This document shows positions 49,839 to 59,700 of a stretch of DNA of 64,000 nt, in pieces. The first letter of the stretch is position 1, and each line of letters begins with the position of its first letter. Origin of the DNA: Lentibacillus daqui (GTDB lineage: Bacteria > Bacillota > Bacilli > Bacillales > Amphibacillaceae); contig NZ_CP114176.1 in the NCBI RefSeq assembly GCF_027186265.1, forward strand, positions 1 through 64,000, given 5' to 3'. Made by a program: the position numbers and the translations under genes. The notes beneath the pieces are model-generated. The model searched no databases, was not told the origin of the DNA, and worked only from the letters and a program-made list of their open reading frames with translations.

Positions 49839-50018
49839 ATGGGTAGACGTGGAATCATGTCGGACCAATTGAAAGAAGAAATTGCCAAAGAGTTAGGTTT
49901 TTACGACACGGTGCAGGAAGAAGGCTGGGGTGGCATTAAGGCACGGGATGCCGGTAATATGGTGAAACGAGCAATTGAAATAGCCGAGCAAAATATGCAA
50001 CAAGGAGGCAGACCCTAA
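49839..50018 (+). CDS. sspF: Small acid-soluble spore protein SspF (alpha/beta type)
   Basis: The DNA-binding spore protein is made in the forespore. The 59-residue protein has MGRRGIMSDQLKEEIAKELGFYDTV and WGGIKARDAGNMVKRAIEIAEQ, aligned to B. subtilis SspF (61). ATG 49839 is preceded by AAGGGGGAG. A forespore (sigma-G) promoter is expected; AATGCTA at 49785-49791 matches its -10 but the best -35 is too close, so I do not annotate it. Its stop lies inside the terminator. Confidence 0.96.
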   Translation: MGRRGIMSDQLKEEIAKELGFYDTVQEEGWGGIKARDAGNMVKRAIEIAEQNMQQGGRP

Positions 50019-50042
50019 TAGTGGGTTTGCCTTTTGTTTTTT
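50007..50042 (+). terminator. Terminator of sspF
   Basis: GGCAGACCC and GGGTTTGCC arms (one G-U pair) followed by TTTTGTTTTTT. The sspF stop codon TAA is in its loop. Confidence 0.85.
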
Positions 50043-50135
50043 AGGAGAAACCAACGGATACGTCTCTGTTCAAGCCCACTTCGCTTTTCTTTTTATGATA
50101 CAATTTGTTATAGTTTTATAAAGTGGGTGACGGAG

Positions 50136-50999
50136 ATGATTCATTTTGAGAGGGCGCCGGCCAAGATTAATTTATCTTTAGATGTGCTCGGAAAGCGTGA
50201 CGATGGCTTTCATGAGGTAGAAATGATCATGACAGCCATCGATTTGGTGGATCGTATTGAATTATATCCGCTGGCTGAAAATCGGATCGAAATATCAGCT
50301 GATAATCAATACGTACCCAATAATGAACGGAATCTGGCTTATAAGGCGGCACTAGCATTTAAAAGCTGTTATCAGATCAATAAAGGTGTACGAATTAAAA
50401 TCGAAAAGAACATCCCTGTTTCAGCCGGCCTTGGTGGTGGGAGCAGTGATGCTGCTGCGGTGTTACGTGGTCTTAACCGGATGTGGTCGATAAATGCCCC
50501 GCTAAGCGAATTAGCTAATCTGGGTAAGGACATTGGTTCCGATGTTCCATTTTGTGTATATAGCACGACAGCACTTGCAACGGGACATGGAGAATGTATT
50601 TATGAGTTACCTTCTCCGCCGCCTTGTTATGTCGTCTTAGCCAAACCGAATATCGGTGTATCAACCAGAGGTGTTTTTCAAAAATTATGCATTGATGAAA
50701 TTTCTCATCCAAATACGAATGAAATCATCCAGGCCATCGAAACGAAGAATTTTGTTAAACTAGTGTTGAATATTGGCAATGCCCTGGAGAGTGTCACTTT
50801 TCGTTTGCATCCGGAAGTGAAACAGATTAAAGAAAAAATGATACAAGCAGGGGTTAACGGTGTACTAATGAGCGGAAGTGGACCAACTATTGTCGGCCTG
50901 GTGGAACACTTTAGTAAAGCCAGGCGTGTTTATAATGGTTTGCGAGGGTTTTGCGAGGAAGTATACGTTGTCCGACTGCTTGACCAGCGTAAGTCTTGA
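50136..50999 (+). CDS. ispE: 4-diphosphocytidyl-2-C-methyl-D-erythritol kinase
   Basis: IspE is a GHMP kinase of the MEP isoprenoid pathway. The 287-residue protein has APAKINLSLDVLGKRDDGFHEVE, the phosphate loop IPVSAGLGGGSSDAAAVLRG and GVLMSGSGPTIVGL. ATG 50136 follows GGGTGACGGAG; the upstream open frame lacks a start signal. purR follows 59 bp later. Confidence 0.97.
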   Translation: MIHFERAPAKINLSLDVLGKRDDGFHEVEMIMTAIDLVDRIELYPLAENRIEISADNQYVPNNERNLAYKAALAFKSCYQINKGVRIKIEKNIPVSAGLGGGSSDAAAVLRGLNRMWSINAPLSELANLGKDIGSDVPFCVYSTTALATGHGECIYELPSPPPCYVVLAKPNIGVSTRGVFQKLCIDEISHPNTNEIIQAIETKNFVKLVLNIGNALESVTFRLHPEVKQIKEKMIQAGVNGVLMSGSGPTIVGLVEHFSKARRVYNGLRGFCEEVYVVRLLDQRKS

Positions 51000-51058
51000 T
51001 AGAATACGTATAAAGGTGTTATATTTAAAAGTAAATATTCGGCTTTAGAGGTGTAGTT

Positions 51059-51874
51059 ATGAAAAGAAGTGACCGTCTGGTTTCATTAACCAATTATTTT
51101 TTGGAAAATCCAAAGACACATACATCATTACCGTATTTCTCCGAGAAATATGGAGCAGCAAAATCCTCCATTAGCGAAGATCTTGTTATCGTAGACAGGG
51201 TGCTAAGGAAGGAAGGCATAGGTCATTTGCAATCAGTTGCTGGTGCAGCAGGCGGAGTCAGTTACATGCCGGATTATGCTCAAGAAAAAGGTCAACAGTT
51301 TATTGATGAGTTGTGCCATACATTGGAAGATCCGAATCGTATTTTGCCTGGTGGATATCTGTATATGACTGATATTTTGGGTAACCCAAAAACGGTCCGA
51401 CAAATTGGTCGTGTCTTGGCTGCTTCTTTCTCTTCATTGACAATCGATGTGGTGATGACGGTAGCCACAAAAGGGATCCCTTTGGCATATGCTGTTGCAT
51501 CGGTTTTAGATGTTCCTGTGGTTATCGTCCGCAGAGATCCTAAGATAACGGAAGGATCTTCAGTTGGCATTAATTATGTATCCGGATCATCGCGAAAAGT
51601 GCAAACGATGGTGCTGCCAAAACGAAGCTTACAAGAAGGTGCCAATGTTTGCATTATCGATGATTTTATGAAAGCCGGGGGAACCATTACGGGGATGATC
51701 AGTATGCTTGATGAATTTAATGCAAAGGTAAAGGCAATTGGTGTATTGGCCGAAGCGGATGATGAAGAAGAAGATCGTTTGGTGGAAGATTATACATCAC
51801 TAGTAAAGATTAAGAACGTTGACATGAAGCATAAACAAATCCAAGTTCTTGCAGGGAATATCTTTAAATCCTGA
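51059..51874 (+). CDS. purR: Pur operon repressor PurR
   Basis: PurR represses purine genes; PRPP prevents binding. The 271-residue protein has an N-terminal winged helix (about 1-74, MKRSDRLVSLTNYFLENP) and a phosphoribosyltransferase-like domain with the PRPP loop VCIIDDFMKAGGTITGM. Just upstream, AAAGCCGAATATT on the minus strand (about 51032-51044) resembles half of a PurBox with two mismatches, so autoregulation is possible. The B. subtilis neighbour ridA (yabJ) is absent; spoVG follows instead. Confidence 0.95.
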   Translation: MKRSDRLVSLTNYFLENPKTHTSLPYFSEKYGAAKSSISEDLVIVDRVLRKEGIGHLQSVAGAAGGVSYMPDYAQEKGQQFIDELCHTLEDPNRILPGGYLYMTDILGNPKTVRQIGRVLAASFSSLTIDVVMTVATKGIPLAYAVASVLDVPVVIVRRDPKITEGSSVGINYVSGSSRKVQTMVLPKRSLQEGANVCIIDDFMKAGGTITGMISMLDEFNAKVKAIGVLAEADDEEEDRLVEDYTSLVKIKNVDMKHKQIQVLAGNIFKS

Positions 51875-51973
51875 TCCGGCAGCCGGGGATTTGATGGGCC
51901 GTATCATTCATTCCTTTTTCACGTCCTTTTCTATGATCTTCATATGAATATTTTAAACTTTTTTTAATATTAG

Positions 51974-52000
51974 GCAGGAATTATCTAATTTTTGTTGAAT
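51974..52000 (+). promoter_or_regulatory. Sigma-H promoter of spoVG
   Basis: GCAGGAATT (51974-51982, consensus RNAGGAWWW), 11-bp spacer, GTTGAAT (51994-52000, consensus RNNGAAT). spoVG is a classic sigma-H gene. The flanking DNA is A/T-rich, as for AbrB binding. Confidence 0.82.
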
Positions 52001-52046
52001 ATTGGTAATGAGTTTAAAAGGGAAAAAGAAAAGGTGGTGAAACATC

Positions 52047-52334
52047 ATGGAAGTTACTGACGTAAGATTACGCCGCGTTGCTACTAAGGGAAGAATGCGG
52101 GCAATTGCCTCGATCACATTGGATCAGGAGTTCGTTGTCCATGATATCCGTGTTATTGATGGAAATAATGGGTTGTTTGTTGCCATGCCATCCAAGCGTA
52201 CTCCAGATGGAGAATTCCGCGATATTGCACATCCGATCAATTCGGGTACTCGCGGCAAGATTCAAACCGCTGTATTAGAGGAGTATCGCCGTGTTGGAGA
52301 AGAAATGGAATATGAGGAAGCAGGTGCTTCGTGA
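52047..52334 (+). CDS. spoVG: RNA-binding regulator SpoVG
   Basis: The 95-residue protein begins MEVTDVRLRRVATKGRMRAIASITLDQEFVVHDIRVIDG and contains GLFVAMPSKRTPDGEFRDIAHPI, typical SpoVG. It is involved in septation control and virulence/sporulation regulation through nucleic-acid binding. AAGGTGGTG lies upstream of ATG 52047, and the sigma-H promoter is directly before it. Confidence 0.97.
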   Translation: MEVTDVRLRRVATKGRMRAIASITLDQEFVVHDIRVIDGNNGLFVAMPSKRTPDGEFRDIAHPINSGTRGKIQTAVLEEYRRVGEEMEYEEAGAS

Positions 52335-52347
52335 AAACTGATATAAC

Positions 52348-52382
52348 AAGGGTCTAATCTACTATGATTAGTCTCTTTTTTT
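52348..52382 (+). terminator. Terminator of spoVG
   Basis: AGGGTCTAATC and GATTAGTCTCT arms (one internal mismatch) followed by seven T. Confidence 0.75.
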
Positions 52383-52426
52383 GTCTTTAACTACAGATAT
52401 TGCCCAGAACCTTTGGAAGGTGTTTG

Positions 52427-52455
52427 TTGAAATTAATGGCTTTTTGAGATATATT
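52427..52455 (+). promoter_or_regulatory. Sigma-A promoter of glmU-prs
   Basis: TTGAAA (52427-52432), 17-bp spacer, TATATT (52450-52455), 32 bp before glmU. Confidence 0.6.
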
Positions 52456-52486
52456 CATAATGGATAATTAGAATGGAGGTTACCTC

Positions 52487-53866
52487 ATGGCAAAACGCTT
52501 TTGTATAGTTCTGGCAGCAGGACAAGGCACAAGGATGAAATCAGATGTTTATAAGGTCCTTCATCCGGTAGCAGGTAAACCAATGGTACAACACGTTATT
52601 GATCAATTACAATCCGTTAATTTAGATGAAATTGTAACCATCGTTGGGTTTGGAGCTGACCAGGTGATGGAACAAATCGGTGATCGAAGTAAGTTTGTTA
52701 CCCAAAGAGAACAGCTTGGAACGGGTCATGCTGTTCAACAAGCAGAAGAGCTATTAGGTGATAAAACCGGTACAACCATTGTCGTATGTGGCGATACCCC
52801 TTTGATTACCAGTGCAACCTATCAAGCGCTTTATGATCACCATGAAAAGACAGGGGCTAAGGTTACTGTTTTAACAACAAAGGCACCAGACCCGGCCGGA
52901 TATGGACGAATTATTCGTAATCAGACCGGTGAGGTGGAAAAAATAGTTGAACATAAGGATGCAAATGAGACAGAGCGTGCTGTTAATGAAATAAATACAG
53001 CTACATATTGTTTTGATAATCAAACTCTTTTTCAGGCATTACAAGAGGTATCCAATGATAATGCGCAAGGGGAATATTATTTACCCGATGTGATAGAAAT
53101 TATTCGCAATAAAGGGGAAAAAGTAAGTGCATTTCAAACTGCAGATTATGATGAAACCCTCGGTGTTAATGACCGGGTTGCCCTGGCTTATGCGGAGAAA
53201 GTCATGAAAAGACGGATTAATGAACGACATATGCGCAATGGAGTTACCATCATGGATCCAGATAACACATATATTGGCCCAGACGTAACAATTGGCCGGG
53301 ATGTAACGATTTACCCAGGTTCGATTATTACTGGAAAAACGTCTATTAAAGAAAATGCGCTTATAGGCCCGCATACAGAAATTTCCAATTGTGCCATCGG
53401 GAAGGCAACCGTTGTACGGCAAAGTGTTGCCAAGGAGAGTAACATTGGTAACCGGGTACAAATTGGTCCTTATGCACATATTAGACCTGAGGCAGAAATA
53501 GGAAATGAGGTAAAGGTGGGTAATTTTGTCGAAGTGAAGAAGTCGACCCTCGGTGATGGAAGCAAGTTCTCCCATTTGAGTTATATAGGCGATGCAAATG
53601 TTGGCAGTAATGTAAATGTTGGCTGTGGAACGATAACAGTTAATTACGATGGCAAAAATAAATATTTAACAACCATAGAAGATGATGCATTCATCGGCTG
53701 TAATTCCAATTTAATCGCACCTGTTACAGTGGGTAAGGGTTCATATGTTGCAGCAGGATCGACCATAACCAAAAATGTACCAGCGGAGTCATTATCTGTT
53801 GCACGTTCCAGACAGACGAACAAAGAAGGCTATGTCGCAAAATTAAAAGGCAGACAAAAAGATTAA
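52487..53866 (+). CDS. glmU: Bifunctional UDP-GlcNAc pyrophosphorylase / GlcN-1-P acetyltransferase
   Basis: GlmU makes UDP-GlcNAc for peptidoglycan and teichoic acids. The 459-residue protein has the N-terminal nucleotidyltransferase motif LAAGQGTRMKSD and a C-terminal left-handed beta-helix of hexapeptide repeats (from about residue 250), including the conserved GCGTITVNYDGKNK. Start ATG 52487 with GGAGG upstream. prs follows 17 bp after. Confidence 0.98.
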   Translation: MAKRFCIVLAAGQGTRMKSDVYKVLHPVAGKPMVQHVIDQLQSVNLDEIVTIVGFGADQVMEQIGDRSKFVTQREQLGTGHAVQQAEELLGDKTGTTIVVCGDTPLITSATYQALYDHHEKTGAKVTVLTTKAPDPAGYGRIIRNQTGEVEKIVEHKDANETERAVNEINTATYCFDNQTLFQALQEVSNDNAQGEYYLPDVIEIIRNKGEKVSAFQTADYDETLGVNDRVALAYAEKVMKRRINERHMRNGVTIMDPDNTYIGPDVTIGRDVTIYPGSIITGKTSIKENALIGPHTEISNCAIGKATVVRQSVAKESNIGNRVQIGPYAHIRPEAEIGNEVKVGNFVEVKKSTLGDGSKFSHLSYIGDANVGSNVNVGCGTITVNYDGKNKYLTTIEDDAFIGCNSNLIAPVTVGKGSYVAAGSTITKNVPAESLSVARSRQTNKEGYVAKLKGRQKD

Positions 53867-53883
53867 CGGAGGGTTTTTTTCTC

Positions 53884-54837
53884 ATGACATCAACCTATAA
53901 AGATCCAGCTTTAAAGGTGTTTTCACTAAATTCAAATCGGCAACTGGCAGAAGAAATTGCCGACCATATCGGTACTTCCCTTGGCAAATGTACGGTGTCG
54001 GCATTTAGTGACGGTGAAATTCAAATAAATATCGAGGAGAGTATACGTGGCTGTGATGTATACATTGTACAATCGACCTGTGCTCCAATCAATCAACACA
54101 TCATGGAACTGTTGATTATGATTGACGCATGTAAACGGGCATCAGCAAAATCGATTAATATCGTAATGCCTTACTATGGGTACGCACGCCAGGATCGTAA
54201 AGCTCGGGCCAGAGAACCAATCACAGCCAAACTTGTAGCCGATTTATATGAAACTGCTGGGGCTGATCGGATGATTACCCTTGATTTACATGCGCCGCAA
54301 ATACAGGGATTCTTTGATACACCAATAGACCATTTGCAAGGGGTGCCAATTCTATCACAATATTTTGAGGAAAAGAATCTGGACGACATTGTGGTTGTGT
54401 CACCAGATCATGGCGGTGTGACCCGGGCACGAAAAATGGCTGATCGACTGAAAGCACCAATTGGTATCATTGACAAGCGCAGACCAAGACCCAATGTAGC
54501 TGAAGTCATGAACATTATTGGAAATATCGAGGGAAAAACGGCCATTCTGATTGACGACATCATCGATACAGCTGGTACGATTACTTTGGCAGCCGAGGCT
54601 TTGATTGAAAACGGTGCTACAGATGTGTATGCCTGCTGTACCCATCCAGTATTGTCCGGGCCGGCAATTGAGCGCATCCAAAATTCATCGATCAAGGAAT
54701 TGGTTGTAACAAACACGATACCACTTCCAGAGGAGAAACGATTTGATAAAGTGAAGGAATTATCAGTAGGACCACTCATGAGTGAAGCCATTATTCGTGT
54801 ACACGAATTGCAATCTGTGAGTATCTTGTTCGATTAA
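53884..54837 (+). CDS. prs: Ribose-phosphate pyrophosphokinase (PRPP synthetase)
   Basis: Prs makes PRPP from ribose 5-phosphate and ATP. The 317-residue protein has the regulatory-flexible loop region YGYARQDRKARAREPITAKL, the metal site DLHAPQIQGFFD and the PRPP-binding loop DDIIDTAGTIT. It is cotranscribed with glmU. The PRPP produced is the signal sensed by PurR, also in this window. Confidence 0.98.
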   Translation: MTSTYKDPALKVFSLNSNRQLAEEIADHIGTSLGKCTVSAFSDGEIQINIEESIRGCDVYIVQSTCAPINQHIMELLIMIDACKRASAKSINIVMPYYGYARQDRKARAREPITAKLVADLYETAGADRMITLDLHAPQIQGFFDTPIDHLQGVPILSQYFEEKNLDDIVVVSPDHGGVTRARKMADRLKAPIGIIDKRRPRPNVAEVMNIIGNIEGKTAILIDDIIDTAGTITLAAEALIENGATDVYACCTHPVLSGPAIERIQNSSIKELVVTNTIPLPEEKRFDKVKELSVGPLMSEAIIRVHELQSVSILFD

Positions 54838-54839
54838 AG

Positions 54840-54866
54840 GTTTAGAATCATATCTATTCGGGAAAT
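54840..54866 (+). promoter_or_regulatory. Candidate sigma-B promoter of ctc
   Basis: GTTTAG (54840-54845), 14-bp spacer, GGGAAA (54860-54865), against consensus GTTTAA-N12-15-GGGTAT. The -10 has two mismatches. B. subtilis ctc is sigma-B dependent. Confidence 0.4.
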
Positions 54867-54983
54867 AACTATACTAGCCCTTATTACTTTGGCAAAGACT
54901 TTTTTGAAAGTAACAACCAGTAATTTAGCATAATTCAAGAAAACTTAATAATCTTAGGTTCAAATAATTGGAGGATGATGAAT

Positions 54984-55610
54984 ATGGCAGTAAAGTTAAA
55001 AGCAGCAACTCGAAAGGATCATAAAAAATCCACTACAAAGGCAATCAGGGAAAAAGGACATATTCCTGCTGTTGTATATGGGAAGGACAAAGAAGCTAAA
55101 TCTATCTCCGTAGATACGTTAGCATTATATAAGACCGTTCGTGATGAAGGCAGAAACTCCATCATTTCGCTTGATGTTGAAAATGACAAACCTGTTGATG
55201 TTATGCTGCACGATTATCAAATGGATCCAATCAAGGATGAATTATTACATGCTGATTTCTATATCGTTAATATGTCTCAGGAAATGGATGTTGAAGTTCC
55301 ATTGAAATTGAATGGAGAGCCGACCGGAGTAAAAGAAGGTGGCGTTTTGCAGCAACCATTCTATGAACTTCAAGTTCGTGCAAAACCTGCTGATATTCCA
55401 GATGAAATTAGTGTCGATGTTACCGATCTTGGTATGGGTGATAGCATTGCAATTGCTGATTTACCATCAAGTAATGTTTATGAATTCCTTGACGATCCGG
55501 AGACAACCATAGCAACAATTGTACCACCGGATACGGTTAGCGATGTAGAGGAAGCGCCTGACGAAAATGCTCAGCCTGAATTGGTAGACGCTGAACCGGA
55601 AGAAGAGTAA
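54984..55610 (+). CDS. ctc: Ribosomal protein bL25, general stress form Ctc
   Basis: Ctc is a 5S-rRNA-binding L25/TL5 family protein that can associate with the ribosome under stress. The 208-residue protein has the L25 domain (KAIREKGHIPAVVYGKDKEAKSIS, about 1-95) and the TL5 beta domain with GVKEGGVLQQPFYELQVRAKPADIP, then an acidic tail. ATG 54984 (MAVKLKAATRK) has GGAGGATGATG upstream; ATG 54975 and 54978 are within the Shine-Dalgarno region. Confidence 0.95.
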   Translation: MAVKLKAATRKDHKKSTTKAIREKGHIPAVVYGKDKEAKSISVDTLALYKTVRDEGRNSIISLDVENDKPVDVMLHDYQMDPIKDELLHADFYIVNMSQEMDVEVPLKLNGEPTGVKEGGVLQQPFYELQVRAKPADIPDEISVDVTDLGMGDSIAIADLPSSNVYEFLDDPETTIATIVPPDTVSDVEEAPDENAQPELVDAEPEEE

Positions 55611-55619
55611 GATATGATT

Positions 55620-55655
55620 TAGGAATGCTGGAAGACACATTATCCAGCATTCCTA
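55620..55655 (+). terminator. Terminator of ctc
   Basis: GGAATGCTGG and CCAGCATTCC perfect 10-bp arms around a 12-base loop. Confidence 0.75.
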
Positions 55656-55689
55656 CCTAAAATAAATCTAATACAATAGAATGGATAAT

Positions 55690-55731
55690 AACCCTCCTTT
55701 AGTAGCTGTTTGCCTAAAAAGGAGGGTAAAG
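55690..55731. terminator. Second hairpin between ctc and pth
   Basis: ACCCTCCTTT and AAAGGAGGGT arms with a loop of about 17 bases. There is no clear T tail on the plus strand, and the role is uncertain. Confidence 0.45.
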
Positions 55732-55815
55732 TACATTTGGCGGAGGTAGAAGGGATACCCTCACTTGAATGTAATCCCGCTTTATAAAGGTCTTTAGTGA
55801 AAAGGAAGAAGTAAC

Positions 55816-56376
55816 ATGAAGTGTATCGTAGGATTGGGTAATCCAGGCAGAAAATATAACAAGACCAGGCACAATATTGGGTTTATGGTTATCGATGAAC
55901 TACTTCACCGGTTTGATACTGATTTAACAAAGGGAAAATTTAATGGCAAATTTACAGTAGAATTCATTTCAGGTGAGAAAGTTTTATTGTTACAGCCGCA
56001 AACCTACATGAACCTTTCCGGTGAGTCGATCCGGCCGTTTATGGATTATTACCATATAAGCGCTGATGAGCTATTGGTTATTTATGATGATTTGGATCTG
56101 CCTCCTGGTAAAATCCGCTTGAGACAAAAAGGTGGCCATGGTGGTCATAACGGTATTCGTTCGATTATTGATCACTTGGGGACGAAAGAATTTAACCGGT
56201 TACGGATTGGAATAGGCAGGCCTGCTGAACCAATGCCAGTTGTTGATTATGTGCTAGGCACTTTTACAAAGGAACAAAGAGAAGATGTGACAGCCAGTAT
56301 TAAAAAGGCAGCAGATGCATGTCAACAATGGCTGGAGAAACCATTTATTGAAGTGATGAATGATTTTAATGCATAA
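55816..56376 (+). CDS. pth: Peptidyl-tRNA hydrolase
   Basis: Pth (SpoVC) releases tRNA from peptidyl-tRNA. The 186-residue protein has GLGNPGRKYNKTRHNIGFMV with the catalytic His, PQTYMNLSGESI and HGGHNGIRSIIDHLGT. Start ATG 55816 with AAGGAAGAAG upstream. fin and mfd follow as in B. subtilis. Confidence 0.97.
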   Translation: MKCIVGLGNPGRKYNKTRHNIGFMVIDELLHRFDTDLTKGKFNGKFTVEFISGEKVLLLQPQTYMNLSGESIRPFMDYYHISADELLVIYDDLDLPPGKIRLRQKGGHGGHNGIRSIIDHLGTKEFNRLRIGIGRPAEPMPVVDYVLGTFTKEQREDVTASIKKAADACQQWLEKPFIEVMNDFNA

Positions 56377-56481
56377 TATATCCGCTATACAGAAATAGAT
56401 AATGTGACAGTGTAGGAAGTATAAAATACGGCTTTTCGGATAAACTTTATGGTACCCCATGTTATTTGAGGAGGTATACAT

Positions 56482-56712
56482 ATGTCCATTGTCTATCGAT
56501 GCAGGCATTGCGGCCAAGTTGTCGGAAGAATCAACCAGCAGGTAGTTGATGAAGCGATGCTTGGCCTGGATAAACTATCTGTAGCGGACAAGAAGGAAAT
56601 GGTTGACTATCAAGAAGATGGTGACGTTCAGATTAAGACAATTTGCGAAAACTGTGAAGCGTCTTTGGGAGCTAATCCGCAGTATCATGAATTGGACTAT
56701 TTTATTCAATAA
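56482..56712 (+). CDS. fin: Anti-sigma-F factor Fin (YabK)
   Basis: Fin is made in the forespore under sigma-F control and helps switch to sigma-G by inhibiting sigma-F. The 76-residue protein has two zinc-binding Cys pairs (CRHCGQVVGRI and CENCEASLG). ATG 56482 is preceded by GAGGAGG. It sits between pth and mfd as in B. subtilis. Confidence 0.94.
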   Translation: MSIVYRCRHCGQVVGRINQQVVDEAMLGLDKLSVADKKEMVDYQEDGDVQIKTICENCEASLGANPQYHELDYFIQ

Positions 56713-56781
56713 TAAACGCGAAAAACAGCTTTGGTTCTATGGCCAAGGCATTTTTGCGGTTGAAGCTTACGGGGGTTTACG

Positions 56782-59700
56782 ATGAAAGGGATTAATGCAT
56801 TTTTACAATCAAAAGAAGATATACAGTCCATTATAACCGGGGTTAAAAATGGCATGAAAGAACAACTTATAGCCGGGTTGTCAGGCTCGGCAAGAAGTTT
56901 GCTTGTCTCGATCATTAATGAATCGATAAACAAACCAATACTGCTGGTAACACACCAATTAGTGCAGGCTCAGCAGTTATATGACGACTTATCAGCGTTC
57001 GTTGGCGACGATGATATCTATTTATACCCGGTTAACGAATTGATTGCCTCGGAAATTGCGGTGGCCAGTCCTGAATTACGAAGCCAGCGAATCGAGGCGT
57101 TATCCGCGTGGTCAGAAAAAAGATCAGGTATTCTGATTGCACCGGTGGCGGCGTTAAAACGAATGCTGCCACCTTCAAGCTATTGGCGTAAATACCAGCT
57201 GCCATTTAACCTTGGTGAGGAAATTGCTATTCAGTCATATATCCAATCATTAATAGATATGGGATATGAACGTCAGCCTATGGTCAATGCGCCGGGTGAA
57301 TTTAGTATACGTGGTGGTATTATTGATATCTATCCCGTAACAGAAGCAAATCCGGTACGTATTGAATTATTTGATGAAGAAGTAGATTCGATCCGTTATT
57401 TTGACGCCGATTCACAACGGTCGATGGAAAAGCTGAACAGCATCAAAATTGGACCTGCGACAGAGCTTTTATTAACAGAGGAAGATATTATCGCAGGTGC
57501 GGAACGGCTGGAGAATGCATTGCAAAAGTCACTCGGAAAAATAAAAACCGATGAAGGAAAGGAAAAACTAAATGAGGTAATCGAACAAGATTTAGAGCGC
57601 TTGCGCAATCTTGAACATTTTCCGGAAATGAACAAATACATCGGGTTTCTCTATAATAACCCTGCTAGTTTATTAGATTATTTGCCAAATGATGGATTGA
57701 TTGTACTCGATGAAATGAGCAGAATCCAGGAAACCGCAACCCATTTGGATACGGAAGAGGCGGAATGGTACAGCAGTTTACTGGCTTCCAACCAAATGGT
57801 ACAACATCATACATTTTCCTTTGATTGGCATGATATTTTCGATGGGATGCAGCAGCGGCAGCGTCTATATATGTCAGTGTTTCTGCGGCATATTCCCAAC
57901 ACACAGCCGGAAAATATCATCAATTTATCAACGCGGGCGATGCAAGAATTTCATGGACAAATGAACTTATTTCAAAACGAATTAAAACGTTGGGAAAAAG
58001 GTGGCTATTCCGTTGTGATTATAGCTCCTAATGAACAACGTGCAGAGAAGGTTCAAGCCATTCTTTCTGATTATGATATGGATGCAACGGTAGTTAAGCA
58101 GCTAACTTTACCGGTAAGCAAACCAATCATAACCATTGGCCATATCAGCAGTGGTATTGAATTTCCCATGCATAAACTAGTCATTATCACAGAAAATGAA
58201 TTATTTAAAAAGGTTCCCAAACGTGCCCGAAAGAAACAAAAAATTTCCAATGCTGAACGGATAAAAAATTATCAGGAACTAAAAATCGGTGATTATGTCG
58301 TCCACGCCAACCATGGGATTGGTAAATACATCGGCATTGAGACATTGGAAGTCAATGGTTTACACAATGATTACATGCTGATTAAGTACTCCGGTGACGA
58401 CAAGCTATATGTACCGATCGATCAAATAGATCTGGTACAAAAATTTGTTGCATCTGAAGGAAAAGAACCGAAATTATATAAACTGGGCGGAAGTGAATGG
58501 ACCAAAGTAAAACGAAAGGTGCAATCATCTGTTGAGGATATTGCCGATGATCTGATCAAGCTTTATGCCGAACGTGAGGCAAGAAAAGGGTATGCATTTT
58601 CCGAGGATACAGAACTCCAGCGTGAATTTGAAGCGGCCTTTCCATATCAGGAAACAGAGGATCAATTACGTTGTATTGCAGAAATTAAACAGGATATGGA
58701 AAGACAACGGCCAATGGATCGTTTGTTATGCGGAGATGTTGGATATGGCAAAACTGAAGTAGCCATTCGTGCAGCATTTAAAGCGGTTGTCGATGGTAAA
58801 CAGGTCGCCATTTTAGTACCAACAACGATTTTGGCCCAGCAGCATTTTGAAACGATACGTGAGCGGTTTCAAGACCAGGCAGTAACGATTGGATTGTTAA
58901 GCAGATTTCGAACCAAGAAACAACAAAAAGAGACACTTGAGGGCTTGAAACGAGGCACAGTTGATATTGTTATCGGGACACACAGGCTGTTGTCAAAGGA
59001 TGTTCAATACCGTGACCTTGGTTTATTGGTAGTCGATGAGGAGCAGCGCTTTGGTGTCAAACATAAAGAAAAGATTAAACAATTAAAAACAAATGTGGAC
59101 GTGCTAACTTTAACAGCAACTCCGATTCCAAGAACATTGCACATGTCCATGCTGGGTGTCCGTGATTTATCCGTTATCGAAACACCACCGGAAAACCGCT
59201 TCCCAATTCAAACGTATGTTATGGAATATAACCCTGTTTTTATTAGGGAATCCATTGAGCGTGAAATGGCTCGTGGCGGACAGGTATTCTTTCTTTACAA
59301 CCGTGTGGAGAATATTGATCGTATTGCCAGGGAAATCGGAATGCTCGTTGATGCCAGAATTGGTGTTGCCCATGGACAAATGAATGAGTCGGAACTGGAG
59401 AGTGTCATGTTTGGGTTTTTAGAAGGTGAATTTGATGTGTTGGTTAGCACCACTATTATTGAAACTGGAGTGGATATTCCAAATGTCAACACATTAATTG
59501 TCTATGATGCTGACCGTATGGGGCTAAGTCAACTATATCAATTGCGCGGAAGAGTTGGCCGTTCAAACCGGGTTGCCTATGCCTACTTTACGTATCAACG
59601 GGATAAAATATTAAGTGAAGTTGCTGAGAAACGATTACAGGCTATTAAAGAATTTACCGAACTTGGATCAGGGTTTAAAATTGCCATGCGGGATTTATCG

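Noticed and set aside
51028..51046. PurBox upstream of purR
   Set aside because: Only one half-site is seen, with two mismatches to the consensus. It is too weak to annotate as an operator and is mentioned only under purR.
53081..53575. Long open frame antisense to glmU (164 codons)
   Set aside because: It lies wholly within a strongly conserved gene on the other strand, has no ribosome-binding site and an atypical composition. It is a shadow of glmU.
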